Assembly: GCA_032622095.1 (NCBI GenBank)
Contig: CP136064.1
Location: 3,716,280-3,780,279, forward strand
Length of the DNA stretch: 64,000 nucleotides
Direction of reading: 5' to 3'
DNA from: Siphonodentalium dalli
Lineage: Eukaryota > Mollusca > Scaphopoda > Gadilida > Siphonodentaliidae
The notes beneath the pieces are model-generated. The model searched no databases. It saw only the letters and a list, made by a program, of their open reading frames with translations, and was not told where the DNA came from. A program made the translations under genes and the position numbers. Positions 19,121 through 31,771 of the stretch are shown here, piece by piece (positions within the stretch are counted from its first letter, which is position 1; each line of letters starts with the position of its first letter).

Positions 19121-19435
19121 AAACCATATACTAGTATGCAATTTAGATAATACCATTTTATAATAAAATAATGCCATTCCGTTTAGATTTGCTATGGAAG
19201 ACCAAAACTCAGATTTAAATTCCCAGTTTTTTTAACTTGATAAAAACATACTTGCAAGAGTCCCAAGTAGAATGCGATCTGCATACGGTTGATTTGGTGC
19301 AGTTAACCCGCTCTAGTGTTTGTTTACATCGAAAATGGGAAACTTAGACGCAGATATAGCAACAGTCGAATTTCAATGGAATAGTTTTAAAACACACATT
19401 TACCATTCAACGGGAACGCCGATTAATTTTTTTAG
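19121..19435. other. no feature recognised
   Basis: Short AT-rich interval between the 3-kb element and the THAP reading frame; probably intron of the broken transposase gene. Confidence 0.3.
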
Positions 19436-19780
19436 TTAATTCCACGCACCTTTTGGGAAATGGTCTGAACAAACTCTCATCCATGCTTTCGGTGTCCAGT
19501 TAGCTTCTCCTCGCCGAATGCAATCATTCCAAAGTTTTAATTTCTTTTTATCCTTCATTGGCATTGAATAATACGATCTCTGTATTCCATCTTCTAAATC
19601 AGAAACCTTTACTATTTGTTCACATTGGCTCGATACAATATGTGCCGCGATTTCGCTGTTTTCGTCAAAACATTTTAGGAGATTCCATCGCAGCCTTTGT
19701 TTAACTATCGCATTCAAAGACTCGCAGAACGGAACCACTCTGACGCGCAGTGCATTGTGGGATATGTCAAAAGAGTGCAA
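19436..19780 (-). CDS. Partial THAP DNA-binding domain (transposon-derived), 114 aa
   Basis: The second half reads YYSMPMKDKKKLKLWNDCIR, then NWTPKAWMRVCSDHF, the typical THAP pattern with conserved Pro, Trp and the Cys and His of the C2CH zinc site. The amino-terminal Cys pair is not clearly present (only SSQCEQI), so the fold may be incomplete or its first exon lies elsewhere. THAP domains form the DNA-binding N-terminus of IS4EU-type transposases, and the core of one lies downstream on the same strand. Once the 3,038-bp insertion is discounted, the two are only about 0.5 kb apart, so I take this as its N-terminal exon. Confidence 0.6.
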   Translation of the reverse strand: MHSFDISHNALRVRVVPFCESLNAIVKQRLRWNLLKCFDENSEIAAHIVSSQCEQIVKVSDLEDGIQRSYYSMPMKDKKKLKLWNDCIRRGEANWTPKAWMRVCSDHFPKGAWN

Positions 19781-20032
19781 TATGAAATACTACAGTATGT
19801 TATGCTTGACAGAGAAGTTTTTAAATTTATAAATGACTATTATTCTATTCATATCTCAACAAAATGAGAGTTACATACAATGTGCGCACCTTTACAGTTT
19901 ACACGACACAGATACTCGCATCAGTGCATGTCAAACAGATAAGATATATCAGTTTACATTAGCAAATACTGTGCACGTAAATAAAGACATTAAATACTAT
20001 ACCTGCAATTTTGTTTCTCGCCTGATACCACT

Positions 20033-20205
20033 GAAGGACATGCAGGGCATATACACTTTACGCTAGAGTCCAAACAGACAGGTAAGTGATTCCGTGAAGG
20101 ACATGCAGGGCATATACACTTTACGCTAGAGTCCAGACAGGTAAGTGATTCCGCGAAGGACATGCAGGGCATATACACTTTACGCTAGAGTCCAGACAGA
20201 CAGGT
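20033..20205. repeat. About 60-bp tandem repeat, three units
   Basis: GAAGGACATGCAGGGCATAT begins units at 20,033, 20,096 and 20,155. They differ by small indels in the CAGACAGGT part. Confidence 0.92.
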
Positions 20206-20209
20206 TTGT

Positions 20210-21640
20210 GACTCGTTATTATTCTTGAATGGTATTCACTATTTTGTGTGTGAAGGCTCTATGTTCATATGCAGGTAGGTATGTAAGTGTGGAGGGAGCA
20301 CAACCAATATAGGGGCCTGACTTGAACATTTGAACATATTCTATTTGTATAATAATACAAAAGGGATTGGGGCACACGCTTTGTCAGCTTACTGTTACGC
20401 TTTTGTAATGCTTTCCAGTTCCCCTTGCTATATATATGGGTAATGATTGATTTTCACTTGGAAATCCCCGTTGGGTGGCCTGATTTACAACTGCACTCCC
20501 ATGTTGTAGACCGAAATGTTCAAGTCCGAGAAATATTTGAATTGCAGCAACATTAACTGTTAATCTTCTATTTCCGCAACATTGCATTGTTTACAGATGC
20601 GCAAGTGATGCGCTGTTGGCTCTGGTTTCGTTTATCTGCCCTTATCTACCTCTGGTCTGCGTGCAATTGTTATTATGCGCGAAATCGGGCATCGCCAGAT
20701 GACCACTCCAACCGATGAATGACAAGTTATTGAAATGTCTCTCACCATGATCATTTTATTGAATTGATTTTATATAAAGTATCATAAAAAACCAGAGACG
20801 TCGTGACGTCATTATAACAAGTACGAGCCAATAGTACATCTCTACATACAGTCTTACAGACTAAAGGCACATTTCTATATAATTGTCACTTTATCACAGA
20901 AATCCGGGCCTCACCACGTATAATATAAAGTTCTATACACTTGTCTACAGGACATTAATACAGCTGAATTTTCTGGCTACATCATAGCGCATATTCGACT
21001 ATAAATATGACACAACATATTTATTATATCAACTTGTCTTTACACGACGTAAATACTTATACAAATTAAAACATGGAAATAATTTTCATGCACAGGTAAG
21101 GTTCATCCTGTCTGACTATTTAAGATATAAATGATTAATATGAAGCTAAATATAACTTAAATATAACAAGACACACAACTGCTGGTTCGTTTCACACGCC
21201 ATCCAGTTAGTTACTCTGAAAAATGCTACTTATGTACGAATCATTAACGGTCCTTCCGTTTCACAACTTGTTTGAAAAGGTACCCGCGTCCTATAATGAA
21301 AGAATACATGCATATTCATGCATATCTATGTAAGTCATACAGTGATGCTCTGAAACTACGAAATAAAAGCATTGTTCATCGAACATTTATCTCATTCAAT
21401 GGATATAATGCTGAGCTTTAATAACAAATCTACTTGACTAAGTGAATCACCAAGACATCTGTGGAATAATTATGTCCAGCCCAAGGGGTGGCAGATTATG
21501 CAAATTACTTGTCCATCACGCCATCACAGAAAAATAGCGCGCATGGGCATAAGATATGGTTGGCTGAAATTATTTTCTTGCCAATACTATGAATATTCAT
21601 TTGAATACTGCCAAAATGACCACCTCAGGCCACCTTGCAG
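20210..21640. other. no feature recognised
   Basis: AT-rich sequence with scattered short frames that lack family patterns. I see no gene, RNA or repeat except a G run at 21,646. Confidence 0.3.
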
Positions 21641-21689
21641 AACAGGGGGGGGGGGGTATAAATATTGATTGTGATGGGATGCACTGAGT

Positions 21690-21945
21690 GGCTGGTGTAA
21701 TTCATCCATATGCAGTGATATGCTGATGTAAAACCCGTATGTACACATGTATATAACTGAATCCATTTGTAGTTAGAAGCTAATGTAGAACCCGTATACA
21801 TGTATATAACTTAACCCATTTGCACTGAGATGCTGATGTAGAACCCGTATACAAATTAATACATACATTTGCACTGAGAGGCTGATGTAGAACCCGTATA
21901 CATGTATATAACTGAATCCATTCGCACCGATGTGCATTTGATAAT
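21690..21945. repeat. About 55-bp degenerate tandem repeat, four units
   Basis: GCTGATGTAGAACCCGTATA recurs with small changes at about 21,723, 21,779, 21,830 and 21,881, linked by ACATGTATATAACTGAATCC. Confidence 0.85.
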
Positions 21946-22084
21946 GCATGGAGAGATGCTCTGTCGTTGCACGATGTACGAGAATATAAAATTATGTGTG
22001 AAAAAAGGGACTTCTTTATGAGCGACTGCGCAATCTCAAACTTGAACTATTTTGTTGAGAAATATTTTGAACATATTGGTTGTT

Positions 22085-23100
22085 TTATAAACATACTATG
22101 GTGCTACCCGTCACAAAATGACGGGTATATACATGTTCTTTGTTACTTTCTAGTGTCCGCGGTCGTGAACAAATTATCATTCCTATATTAGAAATGGAAT
22201 GGTCATGCGTCTTTGTCACTGGATGCGCGAGGGAACACTTTCTACACACCCAGCCCACATATGCGCATGCACATATTGAACGAAACAAAATAATCATGCA
22301 TATTACTTTAAATATTACTATATACTAACTGAAACATACTCAATTCGGGCGTCTTTATTCAGCGACGAAGGGAGCTTGCGGCACATTTTGATCTTAAAGC
22401 GATGTGGAACACTCCGGTATGGTGACTAAATAGAAATGGAGAATTTTGGTGTAATTTTTACAAATGTTACATTCCTTCAGTTGTCATAGCGCCTGAATAC
22501 ATACATATCAATTTCAGGCACCCGAACAAGTACATACATGTAATATGACTTTAAACGGACCCCCTTTGGAGCCTGTAATCAGCATGCAGCTTAGGGACCA
22601 CAGGCCCCTGCACTGCGGCCCATTTGTATGAACACTTTATTTAAATAAGACTATTTTCTACCCCCTCTCACCGACCCACATATATATATGCATGCACAAT
22701 TAATCAAGATGTTTTAAATTTATTACTATATTTATTTTGCGTGACAAAATGACGGGTATTTACATGTTCTCTTTTACTTTCTAGTGTCCGCCGACATGAA
22801 CACATTCTCATTTCTATATTGGCAATGGAATGGTCATGCTTCTCTTTTTTGTCACTGGATGCGCGAGGGAACACTTTATTTCAATAAAAACTATAGTTGT
22901 ACACCCCAAATATACGCATGCACACATTGAACGAAACAAAATCAGAATATTTAAATATTGCTATATACTAACTGAAACGTACTCAATTCGGGAGCCTTCA
23001 TTCAACGACGGCACATTTTGATCTTAAAACTGACCCCTTGGGAACCTGTATTCATCATATACAGCATAAGGAACACAGGCCCCGGCACTGCGGCTCATTG
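22085..23100. repeat. Tandem segmental duplication, ~540 and ~360 bp copies
   Basis: CAAAATGACGGGTAT, TTTCTAGTGTCCGC, ATGGAATGGTCATGC, CACTGGATGCGCGAGGGAAC, GAACGAAACAAAAT and ACTCAATTCGGG occur in order in 22,112-22,640 and again in 22,745-23,100. Each copy ends with a segment containing GCACTGCGGC. Confidence 0.85.
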
Positions 23101-23127
23101 TAGTTGTACGTATTGTATATATTATGC

Positions 23128-23370
23128 GCAGACGATACCGTGATCCTCTCAGACTCATAGGACAATATGCACCGTGCAGACGATACCGTGATCCTCTCAG
23201 ACTCATAGGACAATATGCACCGTACAGACGATACCGTGATCCTCTCAGACTCATAGGACAATATGCACCGTGCAGACGATACCGTGATCCTCTCAGACTC
23301 ATAGGACAATATGCACCGTACAGACGATACCGTGATCCTCTCAGACTCATAGGACAATATGCACCGTGCA
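23128..23370. repeat. 48-bp tandem array, five units, alternating variant
   Basis: Units begin CAGACGATACCGTGATCC and end ATGCACCGTG or ATGCACCGTA. G- and A-ending units alternate strictly, so the true repeat is a 96-bp dimer. Since 48 is a multiple of three, several frames stay open on both strands, which explains the long frames here. There is no sign of a real gene. Confidence 0.95.
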
Positions 23371-23458
23371 CTTTTCGAATTCGCAGATTATGCCGAGTAT
23401 GCAGTATTAGCGACAAAAGTTATGGTAAGTGGTCAATACATGTAAAATCGTAGCCCCA

Positions 23459-24155
23459 CACCTAAACTGGTACTCATCACCTAAACTGGTTCTCATCATC
23501 TAAACTGGTTCTCACCATTCCTACACCTAAACTGGTTCTTATCACCTAAACTGGTTCTCATCACCTAAACTGGTTCTCATCACATAAACTGGTTCTCATC
23601 ACCTAAACTGGTTCTCATCACCAAAACTGGTTCTCATCACCTAAACTGGTTCTCATCACCAAACTGGTTCTCATCACCTAAACTGGTTCTCATCACCTAA
23701 ACTGGTTCTCATCACCTAAACTGGTTCTCATCACCTGAACTGGTTCTCATCACCAAAACTGGTTCTCATCACCTAAACTGGTTCTCATCACCAAAACTGG
23801 TTCTCATCACCTAAACTGGTTCTCATCACCTAAACTGGTTCTCATCACCTAAACTGGTTCTCATCACCAAAACTGGTTCTCATCACCTAAACTGGTTCTC
23901 ATCACCTAAACTGGTTCTCATCACCAAAACTGGTTCTCATCACCTAAACTGGTTCTCATCACCAAAACTGGTTCTCATCACCTAAACTGGTCTCATCACC
24001 TAAACTGGTTCTCATCACCTAAACTGGTTCTCATCACCTAAACTGGTTCTCATCATCTAAACTGGTTCTCATCACCTAAACTGGTTCTCATCACCTAAAC
24101 TGGTTCTCATCATCTAAACTGGTTCTCATCATCTAAACTGGTTCTCATCGATCTA
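23459..24155. repeat. 19-bp minisatellite, about 36 units
   Basis: CACCTAAACTGGTTCTCAT repeats with a few variants (CACCAAAACTGG, CATCTAAACTGG). There are no spacers between units, so it is not a CRISPR-like array. Confidence 0.96.
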
Positions 24156-24556
24156 GTGATATTTTGCTCTTCTACTAGTCTAAGCGCTTGGTGTAGAAAA
24201 ACACCATAATTGTGTAAAAGGTGACAAAAGCATGGAACTTTGCACATATATTCCTCACACGCTACTGCTCATATTCATATGTGGCGACATTAGCGGCAGG
24301 TCCTTACTGGATGCTAGGCAACTACCCGATATCGAATACATGCTCAGATGACTGATAGTATGTGAGTTTTAACAGACTAAACTACGTCGAGTAACATTTT
24401 ATGGTGAAAACAATTATAAGTTGTTGTTAATGTTGATCTGACTGACAAATTACCATTTTGCTTATTCAAAGTGGTGACGGTTGCCAGTGGCCCGCAATCT
24501 ATAAATGCACATATGACTCATATTATGATAGTTTTAACAATCTATAAATGCACATA

Positions 24557-25015
24557 TGTGACCCGCCATATCAAATCCAGTCGTAAGTCGGGATTTGTTT
24601 TACCATGTGCCAATGCATTCTCTTATATATGCGAGTCGACCATAGGTCGCCTCGCATATATAAGAGAAAGCATTGGCTTAACAATTTTTTACAATTTTAA
24701 TAATTTGTTCTTGTATTTTTTAACAATTTTATAATTTCACCCATACAGAGCCCCAGACAAACATGAGCAGACGACACTCTTATATATGCTTCTATATATG
24801 TGCGGGGGCTCCCTGCAGGGTAATGGATGTTTTTTATTTTATGTCCTAAAAATTGTAAGAAACATTTATTTAAAAAAATGATAAAAAATTGTTAGGCCAA
24901 TGCATTCTCTTATATATGCGAGGCGACATATGGTCGACTCGCATATATAAGAGAATGCATTGGCACAGGGTAAAAAAATCCCGACTTTCGACTGGATTTG
25001 ATATGGCGGGTCACA
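24557..25015. mobile_element. TA-flanked MITE, family A, 459 bp, two nested hairpins
   Basis: TGTGACCCGCCATATCAAAT opens the element and its reverse complement closes it; the dinucleotide TA flanks both ends (24,555-24,556 and 25,016-25,017). Inside each terminus sits a palindrome of about 69 bp (24,609-24,677 and 24,896-24,964) beginning GCCAATGCATTCTCTTATAT. The spacer carries AGAGCCCCAGACAAACATG and CTCCCTGCAGGGTAATGG. No coding capacity. A TA target and simple terminal repeats suggest movement by a Tc1/mariner-type transposase. Confidence 0.9.
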
Positions 25016-25439
25016 TATGACTGATATTATGATAGTTTTAACAACATAAACTACCCCAAGTCGCATTTTTATGGTGAAAACAATAATAGTTATTGCTAGT
25101 GTGAATCTGATAGGACCATATATTTCTTATTTACACGATTGGTTACTGTTGCTAGTGTCATACCCGAAATACAAAACAAATGCACATATGACTTATATTA
25201 TGGTAGTTTCAACAAACGAAACTCCGTCATGAAGCATTTTTATGGTGAAAACAATTATAATAGTGTTAGTGTGAGTCTAACCAGAATGTGGCACAAGTTT
25301 AGTTTTCATCTGGGTACAATTATCTGTTATGCTCCATTGCTAGTTCAGACACTCAGAACGGAGACCAGAATTGAGGAGTTTTTGCACTAATCGGCCAAAC
25401 GGAATTCAGCGTGAGAGTTGAACAGTTGTTGATTATATT

Positions 25440-26275
25440 TAATACAAGAAAACCCTCGAAAACAAAACAAAATCACATTTAATGTTTTATGTTATTTCCT
25501 TCATAAAAAGAATCTTCGTGATAATGAACCCTCTCAATACTCTAGAATATAGAATTAACCTTAAAATAACAAAAACCTTCGGAATAGAGAACCTTCGGAA
25601 TAACGAACCTTCGGATTGGTGAACCTTCGGAATAGCAAATATTCAAAATAGAGAACCTTCGGAATAGTGGACATTCGGGATAGTGGACCTTCGGGATAGT
25701 GAACCTTCTGAATAGAGACATGCCCCCCAATATTCATATTATATGCTCAGAGTTCAAAGGTACGGGCCCATAAAATTCTAAATTTGCCCCTTATAATATT
25801 GAACTCCAAATTGGAGCCCACACAGAACATCACTTAAGTCAACTGTACCTGTGTCATGTCCCAATGCGGGAGGATCCATATATACCACAATATTCATATT
25901 ATATGCCAAGAATTCAAAGTTATGGGCCCACGTAATGACATTAAATCTCAAGAAAACCCGCGAAAACAAAACAAAATCACATTTAATGTTCTAAGTTATT
26001 TCCTCCTGTATCTGTATCGGTATGCGCGCAGGATCAGTTCGGATGTGAGCGCACACTCCATAAAAAGAATCTTCGTGATAATGAACCCTCTCAATACTTT
26101 AGAATATAGAATTAACCTAAAAATAAAAAAAAAACCTTCGGAATAGAGAACCTTCGGAATAGCGAACCTTCGGAATAGTGAACCTTCGAAATAGCAAATA
26201 TTCAAAATAGAGAACCTTCGGAATAGTGGACATTCGGGATAGCGAACCTTCATAATAGAAACATGTCCCCACAAT
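25440..26275. repeat. Segmental duplication with CCTTCGGAATAG minisatellites
   Basis: CGAAAACAAAACAAAATCAC through AAAGAATCTTCGTGATAATG and on to a run of about 16-bp units (CCTTCGGAATAGTGAA and variants) occurs at 25,440-25,715 and again at 25,950-26,260. The second copy has an inserted 48-bp piece near 26,005-26,060. Confidence 0.88.
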
Positions 26276-26459
26276 TACACCGGGGACGCAAACACATGTG
26301 CTAATCTTTGTCGTACTATCGTGACTCTATCGGTACGGTTTATACTCAAGTACGAAAAAATAACCATAATACATTCGCCCAGTGGATTATCGATCGACCA
26401 CAGAATATGAAAAACTCTAATACAGCTTACACCACTGTGTGGCGTAATGAGGCATGACC

Positions 26460-28560
26460 ACAATAGTTATATAAGTCATAGACCCACACAGATAGATGTA
26501 TACGTCACGGATCCACTATATTATATATATGCAGAACATGTGGCCAGCCCCAATATGTTATCCATAGCCATTAATAGTTAGGTAAGGACCCAGGCACATA
26601 TGCGTAGTCATAGGACCCATATCCCTACGCATGGGGTATGGATATAGGATATGTGTAGGCCATGAACCAGGCGCTACATATAATCCATAATATCGGGCCC
26701 GTATATATATATATATTGGCATCGGATCCAGGCATCTACAGACAAGGCATAAACCATTTAACAACGATGTCAAACGGGTTATATCTGGTCACCAAGAACA
26801 GATGCCGCAATGTTGCGATGCCATGTTATAGAAATACAATAGTATATTATATATATGGCGGTGGACCCAGCCCATTATGCATGTTGTGTGATATCTAAGC
26901 TGCATTGTCAGGGACCATGACACTGTAACATGGTGCAAATACCCAAGTGTCAATAGGTAGACCATGGCCTAAGATACAATAGACCAATCAATGTATAATA
27001 CATTAGTTCACCATGGATTCAGGACCCTATATATGGTATGGACACATGGAACAGTTATGTGACAGACCCACCTTTCAGTAGACATTGGATCAATTCCATA
27101 AATACGAAGGTCATGGATGGAGGCCCATATAAATAGCCCATGTACACATGGCACAGTATGTAGGCCATGGACACATGCCCATACATGTAGACCATGGACC
27201 CAGGCTGATATAGGTATGTCACAGCATTTTATCCAGGCATGATCAGGTGTCTATGTGTAGAAAACTGAATCACCCCTTATACGTGATATGTCTACACCAA
27301 AGACACAGGCATGTTTACGTAGTGCTAATAGCCAGTTGACTATATTTAGGTATGTATTGGCTACATGTGCATATAGGTAGGACATGGCCTCATTTCCCTA
27401 AATATAAGGTACGGAACAGGCCTCATTAGCAAGGTCATAGACCCATATATCTGCTGGTAGGCAATGGACTCAGCCACATATACAGGAGACGCGTGGACCC
27501 CAGCCCCCAATGGGTAAGTCATGGACAAAAATACCTACATAGGGCATGGATCTATATGCATACTATGTACGTAAATCGTACGCAGATATTCGACCAACGC
27601 CCTGTGGGATGGAGGTCCATATAAGACGCGGGAAGCCACTATAGCTGGACCATGGATCCAGGCTCATATGTGACCCGCCATATCAAATCCAGTCGTAAGT
27701 CGGGATTTTTTTTTACCCTGTGCCAATGCATTCTCTTATATATGCGAGTCGACCATATGTCGCCTCGCATATATAAGAGAATGCATTAGCCTAACAATTT
27801 TTTACAATTTTAATAATTTTTTCTTGTATTCTTTAACAATTTTATAATTTCACCCATACAGAGCCCCAGACAAACATGAGCAGACGACACTCTTCTATAT
27901 GCTTCTATATATGTGTGGGGCTCCCTGCAGGGTAATGGATGTTTTTTATTTTATGTCCTAAAAATTGTAACAAACATTTATTTAAAAAAAATGATAAAAA
28001 AAAATTGTTAGGCCAATGCATTCTCTTATATATGCGAGTCGACCTATGGTCGACTCGCATATATAAGAGAATGCATTGGCACAGGGTAAAACAATCCCGA
28101 CTTACGACTGGATTTGATATGGCGGGTCACATACGTAGAACATTGACACAGGCCATTATGGACAACCCAGGCTGATTTAGTTATGACATCATCCAATTCA
28201 CATGATTACTATAGGTATTTATTTGTAGGACATGAACCCATCCCATTTACATGCATGATACATGGATAGCTAGGCTAGCCACGCACAAGACATGGATCCA
28301 TGTGGTGCAAATGCACAGGTGCCTATAGTTATGAACTTATGACATGTACCCAGGTCCCTACAGCAAATCCATATAACCATGCTTAAATATTATATCATCA
28401 GTCCGGGCCTCTGGTTAGGACATGGACAATGTAGTTAGGGCACATCATTGGATGCAGTTCCATATATATAGGCCATGAACCAATGTAACTATGAGTTGGT
28501 CATGGACCCATGGGTGCCCATGCAAATAGGAAATGGGGACCGGTTCATAAATGTAGTTCA
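26460..28560. repeat. Degenerate ~60-bp satellite-like region
   Basis: Short phrases such as CATGGACCCAGGC, ATATAGGTAG and GGTCATGGAC recur irregularly throughout. It looks like an old tandem array that has drifted. It is interrupted by the MITE at 27,669-28,131. No coding frame is conserved. Confidence 0.7.
27669..28131. mobile_element. TA-flanked MITE, family A, second copy, 463 bp
   Basis: Same termini, hairpins and spacer as the copy at 24.56 kb, in the same orientation, with TA at 27,667-27,668 and 28,132-28,133. The two copies are nearly identical, so both insertions are recent compared with the decayed array around this one. Confidence 0.9.
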
Positions 28561-28599
28561 TGGTATCTCAGTCATGCCCCTGTGCGTATAGACTTTAAA

Positions 28600-28842
28600 C
28601 TGCTGCAAAAAGTTTACCAGTGCTTTGCTCCTATTAGTCTAAAAACAATAAATTCCCAACTAATTACTGACTGAAAAATCAAAATACAGTTTCAACCTAT
28701 TCTTCATGTGTGTGTGAAATTTCCAACTAATTGAAGTATTTCTTACAAGATGGCCATCTCTGAAAATATGTTGAACATGAATTTTTCGAGACTGTTGAAA
28801 TTTGTTACCACCCCCTCCGCTCCGTCGCCACGTACTTATACA
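28600..28842 (-). repeat. Reverse fragment of the 17.3-kb dispersed repeat
   Basis: GTGTGAAATTTCCAACTAAT, ACCTATT and the terminal CCGTCGCCACGTAC are the reverse complement of phrases at 17,335-17,480. The fragment ends about 40 bases before the first visible exon of the oxidoreductase gene. Confidence 0.65.
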
Positions 28843-28926
28843 TGTAATCAATGAAACTGGACATGATTCGTGGTTGTATTTTCAGGACGCCGACAAAGGT
28901 TCCACCGTTGATGATATTCTGAGAAG

Positions 28927-29062
28927 ATGATTCCGCGATGGCTGAAATGGACCCTGGTTGTGGCCGGGATCGCGATCAGTTTGCGCCATGTAATACACAG
29001 ACTGTGGCGAACAAAGTGGAATATAGCAACACATATTAACACGACATACGACTATATAGTCG
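28927..29062 (+). CDS. GMC oxidoreductase exon 1: start, membrane anchor, first FAD strand
   Basis: Forty-five codons plus one base. The ATG is preceded in frame by TGA at 28,912-28,914, which fixes it as the start. Residues 5-19 (WLKWTLVVAGIAISL) form a signal-anchor or signal peptide after Arg4, so the enzyme is likely in the secretory pathway or membrane-bound. The exon ends TTYDYIV, the first beta strand of the FAD-binding fold. The donor is GTAAGT at 29,063 (phase 1). Confidence 0.85.
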
Positions 29063-31562
29063 GTAAGTGCATGGGCTAAGAAACCATTGTTATAATTTAG
29101 ATTACAACAATACCAGTTATGTATCTAATGGATCCCCCATTCAGTTATGAAAGTATAAATCTGAATAGTCTATTATTTACCTGGATGGGTGTTCAGGAAA
29201 TATAATCAGACTGTAGACAGACATATATGCAGATGGATTACTATTGTGGGGAATGTACATATAATACGTTCAACAATTATCTTTGCAAACATTGCGGGCA
29301 TTTGTACCATTATCAAGTAGACCATATGTTATTGCACTGCTTCTGGTATCGAATAATTAATTTCTTCGATTTATCGACGTTCATCAATATCGATAAGAGA
29401 TGCACGTTTGGCCAAAATTTCCTGGTATTTCTAAATGGATTTTCTCAAAATCTGTCAGGAATTTATTTGTGAAATTTGGTACAAGCGACTATTGTGATAC
29501 AATATTTAAGAACCAATGGTTATTATAATCTCATTTACTTCACTTTTATGGCATAGAAATTATGTAAATTTTCACCGTTGTCAGGTACCAAGAATTTCTG
29601 TGAATTATATTTGTTTAAAAATTGCAGATCATATGTCCATGATATCATATCCGAAGATCATGAGAGAAGACTTAATTTTTCTTGATTCGTTGAAATTTGA
29701 TGATTGTTTTCACTTAGAAAGACAAACAACTACCCACATATAAGTTTCTATATTTGAGAATGTTCATGTAATTTATGTTGTTCAATGAGAAATTGGGCTG
29801 AGATTAGTTATGTGCCATGGCCTCATAACCAAGTTAAAGCTGATCACCATATCTCTTAACACTGTGGCCTAATTTCTGTTGATTGCTCCTTGCTTGAGTG
29901 GACCACACTGTATATCAACAGATGTTTTCAGAGGGCTGGAATATTTCTGACTGCTTTATTCTTCATTATAATATATGGGGGTGTGACACTGTATTATGTA
30001 ATTAATAATCTAACTCCACATTATGATACAAATGAAACCTCCTCTCATAGAGCAAAGGCAATAAGCTGTTTGATGATTGGAGTTTTGTGTCAAATTATTA
30101 ATTATTCCAGCAGGGACAACAAAGAAAATAATATTTTCAACCTCTCAAATGTATTACAATCCATTGTTTTTGTTGTCTCTTAATAACTGCGCAGATTCCA
30201 CATGTATACAATGAAGATGATGATATGTGAAATTTAAGATTTTTCGCCAGATATATCGAATGAAATAACTTGTTGAAAATCTCTTGCCGTATTTGGCTGT
30301 ATTTATACAAAACGTGCATCTCCATCTTAACGTCGCAGTATTTCTTGATGCATTCATTTGGCTTTCAGTCGTTGAGTGGGTTGGATTCCTCAACCATGGT
30401 GAACTTCTTGTAGAATATTTACCATTTATTCCTCGTGTGTGTATCATCACACACGTGCAGTAAGAAACATCATTGGTATTAGTAGAACATGTGTGTATAG
30501 AGTCATGTTTTCCCGAATATCACACCATCGTATTGTCTCTTTATTACTAAATTGCATATCATGTTGTATATGACGTCTCCCTTCAGTGGAGGAATGGACA
30601 AACAGTATCTAGTTTTATTTACATAAAAAATATTTGTTGTTTTGAAAATATTATTAAAAATGTAACCGTGGCTCGCGAGAGATACACTTCCTTTAAAGGG
30701 ACACACTCTGATTCGATGGTCCTAATGACATCAGATTCAGGCAACAAAACATTACTTGAAATGTTAAATGGCAAAAGATAATGCTAACCACAGTCAACTA
30801 GAGTATAATATTGTCCAAATAGTGTTATATATATCAACATTTTGTTCAAAGCAATTTGCCAGGCCGCCAAATATTCTAGATGGTGAAAAATAAAAAAATC
30901 GATATTTGATAACTTTGAGTTTTAATGCGTGGGTTATCGACTCAAATCTGATATTTGTACACCCGAAGCCGAAAACATAGTAATTTATGGACGTTAAAGG
31001 GATAGTGTACGCCATTTTGAATACATCCCGGTTATAACAACGATCTAATATCGTAATATATAGAGAACTAAGTAATTTGAGTAGAAGGTGTATTATGTAA
31101 ACGTTCAGGTTAATAGGTTATCTTAAAATCAAAGTTAATAAATTGATATAAATTTAATTGATGGCTGGAATCATAAATTAGATTACGAATTTCCGTGTAC
31201 AAGACGTAATCAAAATAATTCACGGATAGTGGATTGGGCAAATCGTGGCACACATGATCGTGTAAACAATTATGTCGATCACAATGACTTAATGAGTATA
31301 TGGGACTAGTATGCATATACTGTAACATTTATTTGATACATTTGCTTGACAACTGTCCAACAATTACTTGATTGGTATTTCCGCATTCCGGCTAATCTAC
31401 CATTCGTAACATTACTTCGTACTCAACAGACGTTCAAATAATGGAAATCTGATTACCTTATTTTACAACTCAGAGACTAAAGAAACCAACAACAACATTT
31501 GCGTATAATATCCCTTTAAATCGGATTATGTATCTTCAAACAATAATTCTAACATATTCCAG
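29063..31562 (+). other. Intron 1 of the oxidoreductase gene
   Basis: About 2.5 kb, AT-rich, with GT at the left and TATTCCAG at the right. I see no repeat family, RNA gene or coding sequence inside. Short open frames at 29.2-30.2 kb lack any family pattern. Confidence 0.7.
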
Positions 31563-31771
31563 TTGGTGCAGGGAGCGCAGGGGCCGTTGTTGCTAGTAGA
31601 CTCAGCGAAGACAAGAATAATCGAGTTCTGCTGCTGGAGGCTGGATCATCTGACCTCGATGGTGTCATGTACGATATACCTCTGGTCACGTTACTCAATC
31701 AGAATAGAGAAGGCGACTGGGCGTACACGACTGTACCACAAGAGGTCGCGTGTTTATCCCTGAAAGACAAG
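31563..31771 (+). CDS. GMC oxidoreductase exon 2: dinucleotide-binding motif
   Basis: Joined to exon 1 the frame reads YIVVGAGSAGAVVASRLSED, the Gly-x-Gly-x-x-Gly loop that binds the ADP part of FAD, then RVLLLEAGSSD with the Glu that contacts ribose. WAYTTVPQE near the end is also a family feature. Acceptor CAG at 31,560-31,562, donor GTGAGC at 31,772 (phase 0). No break is present. Confidence 0.93.

Noticed and set aside
23459..24155. CRISPR-like appearance of the 19-bp array
   Set aside because: The units are contiguous without spacers and the context is eukaryotic. It is a minisatellite.
29227..29743. Two short frames in intron 1 with Cys/His residues (YYCGECTYN, CKHCGHLYHY) as a zinc-finger gene
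   Set aside because: The spacing fits no known finger completely, the surrounding sequence is AT-rich intron and no splice or start context supports a gene.
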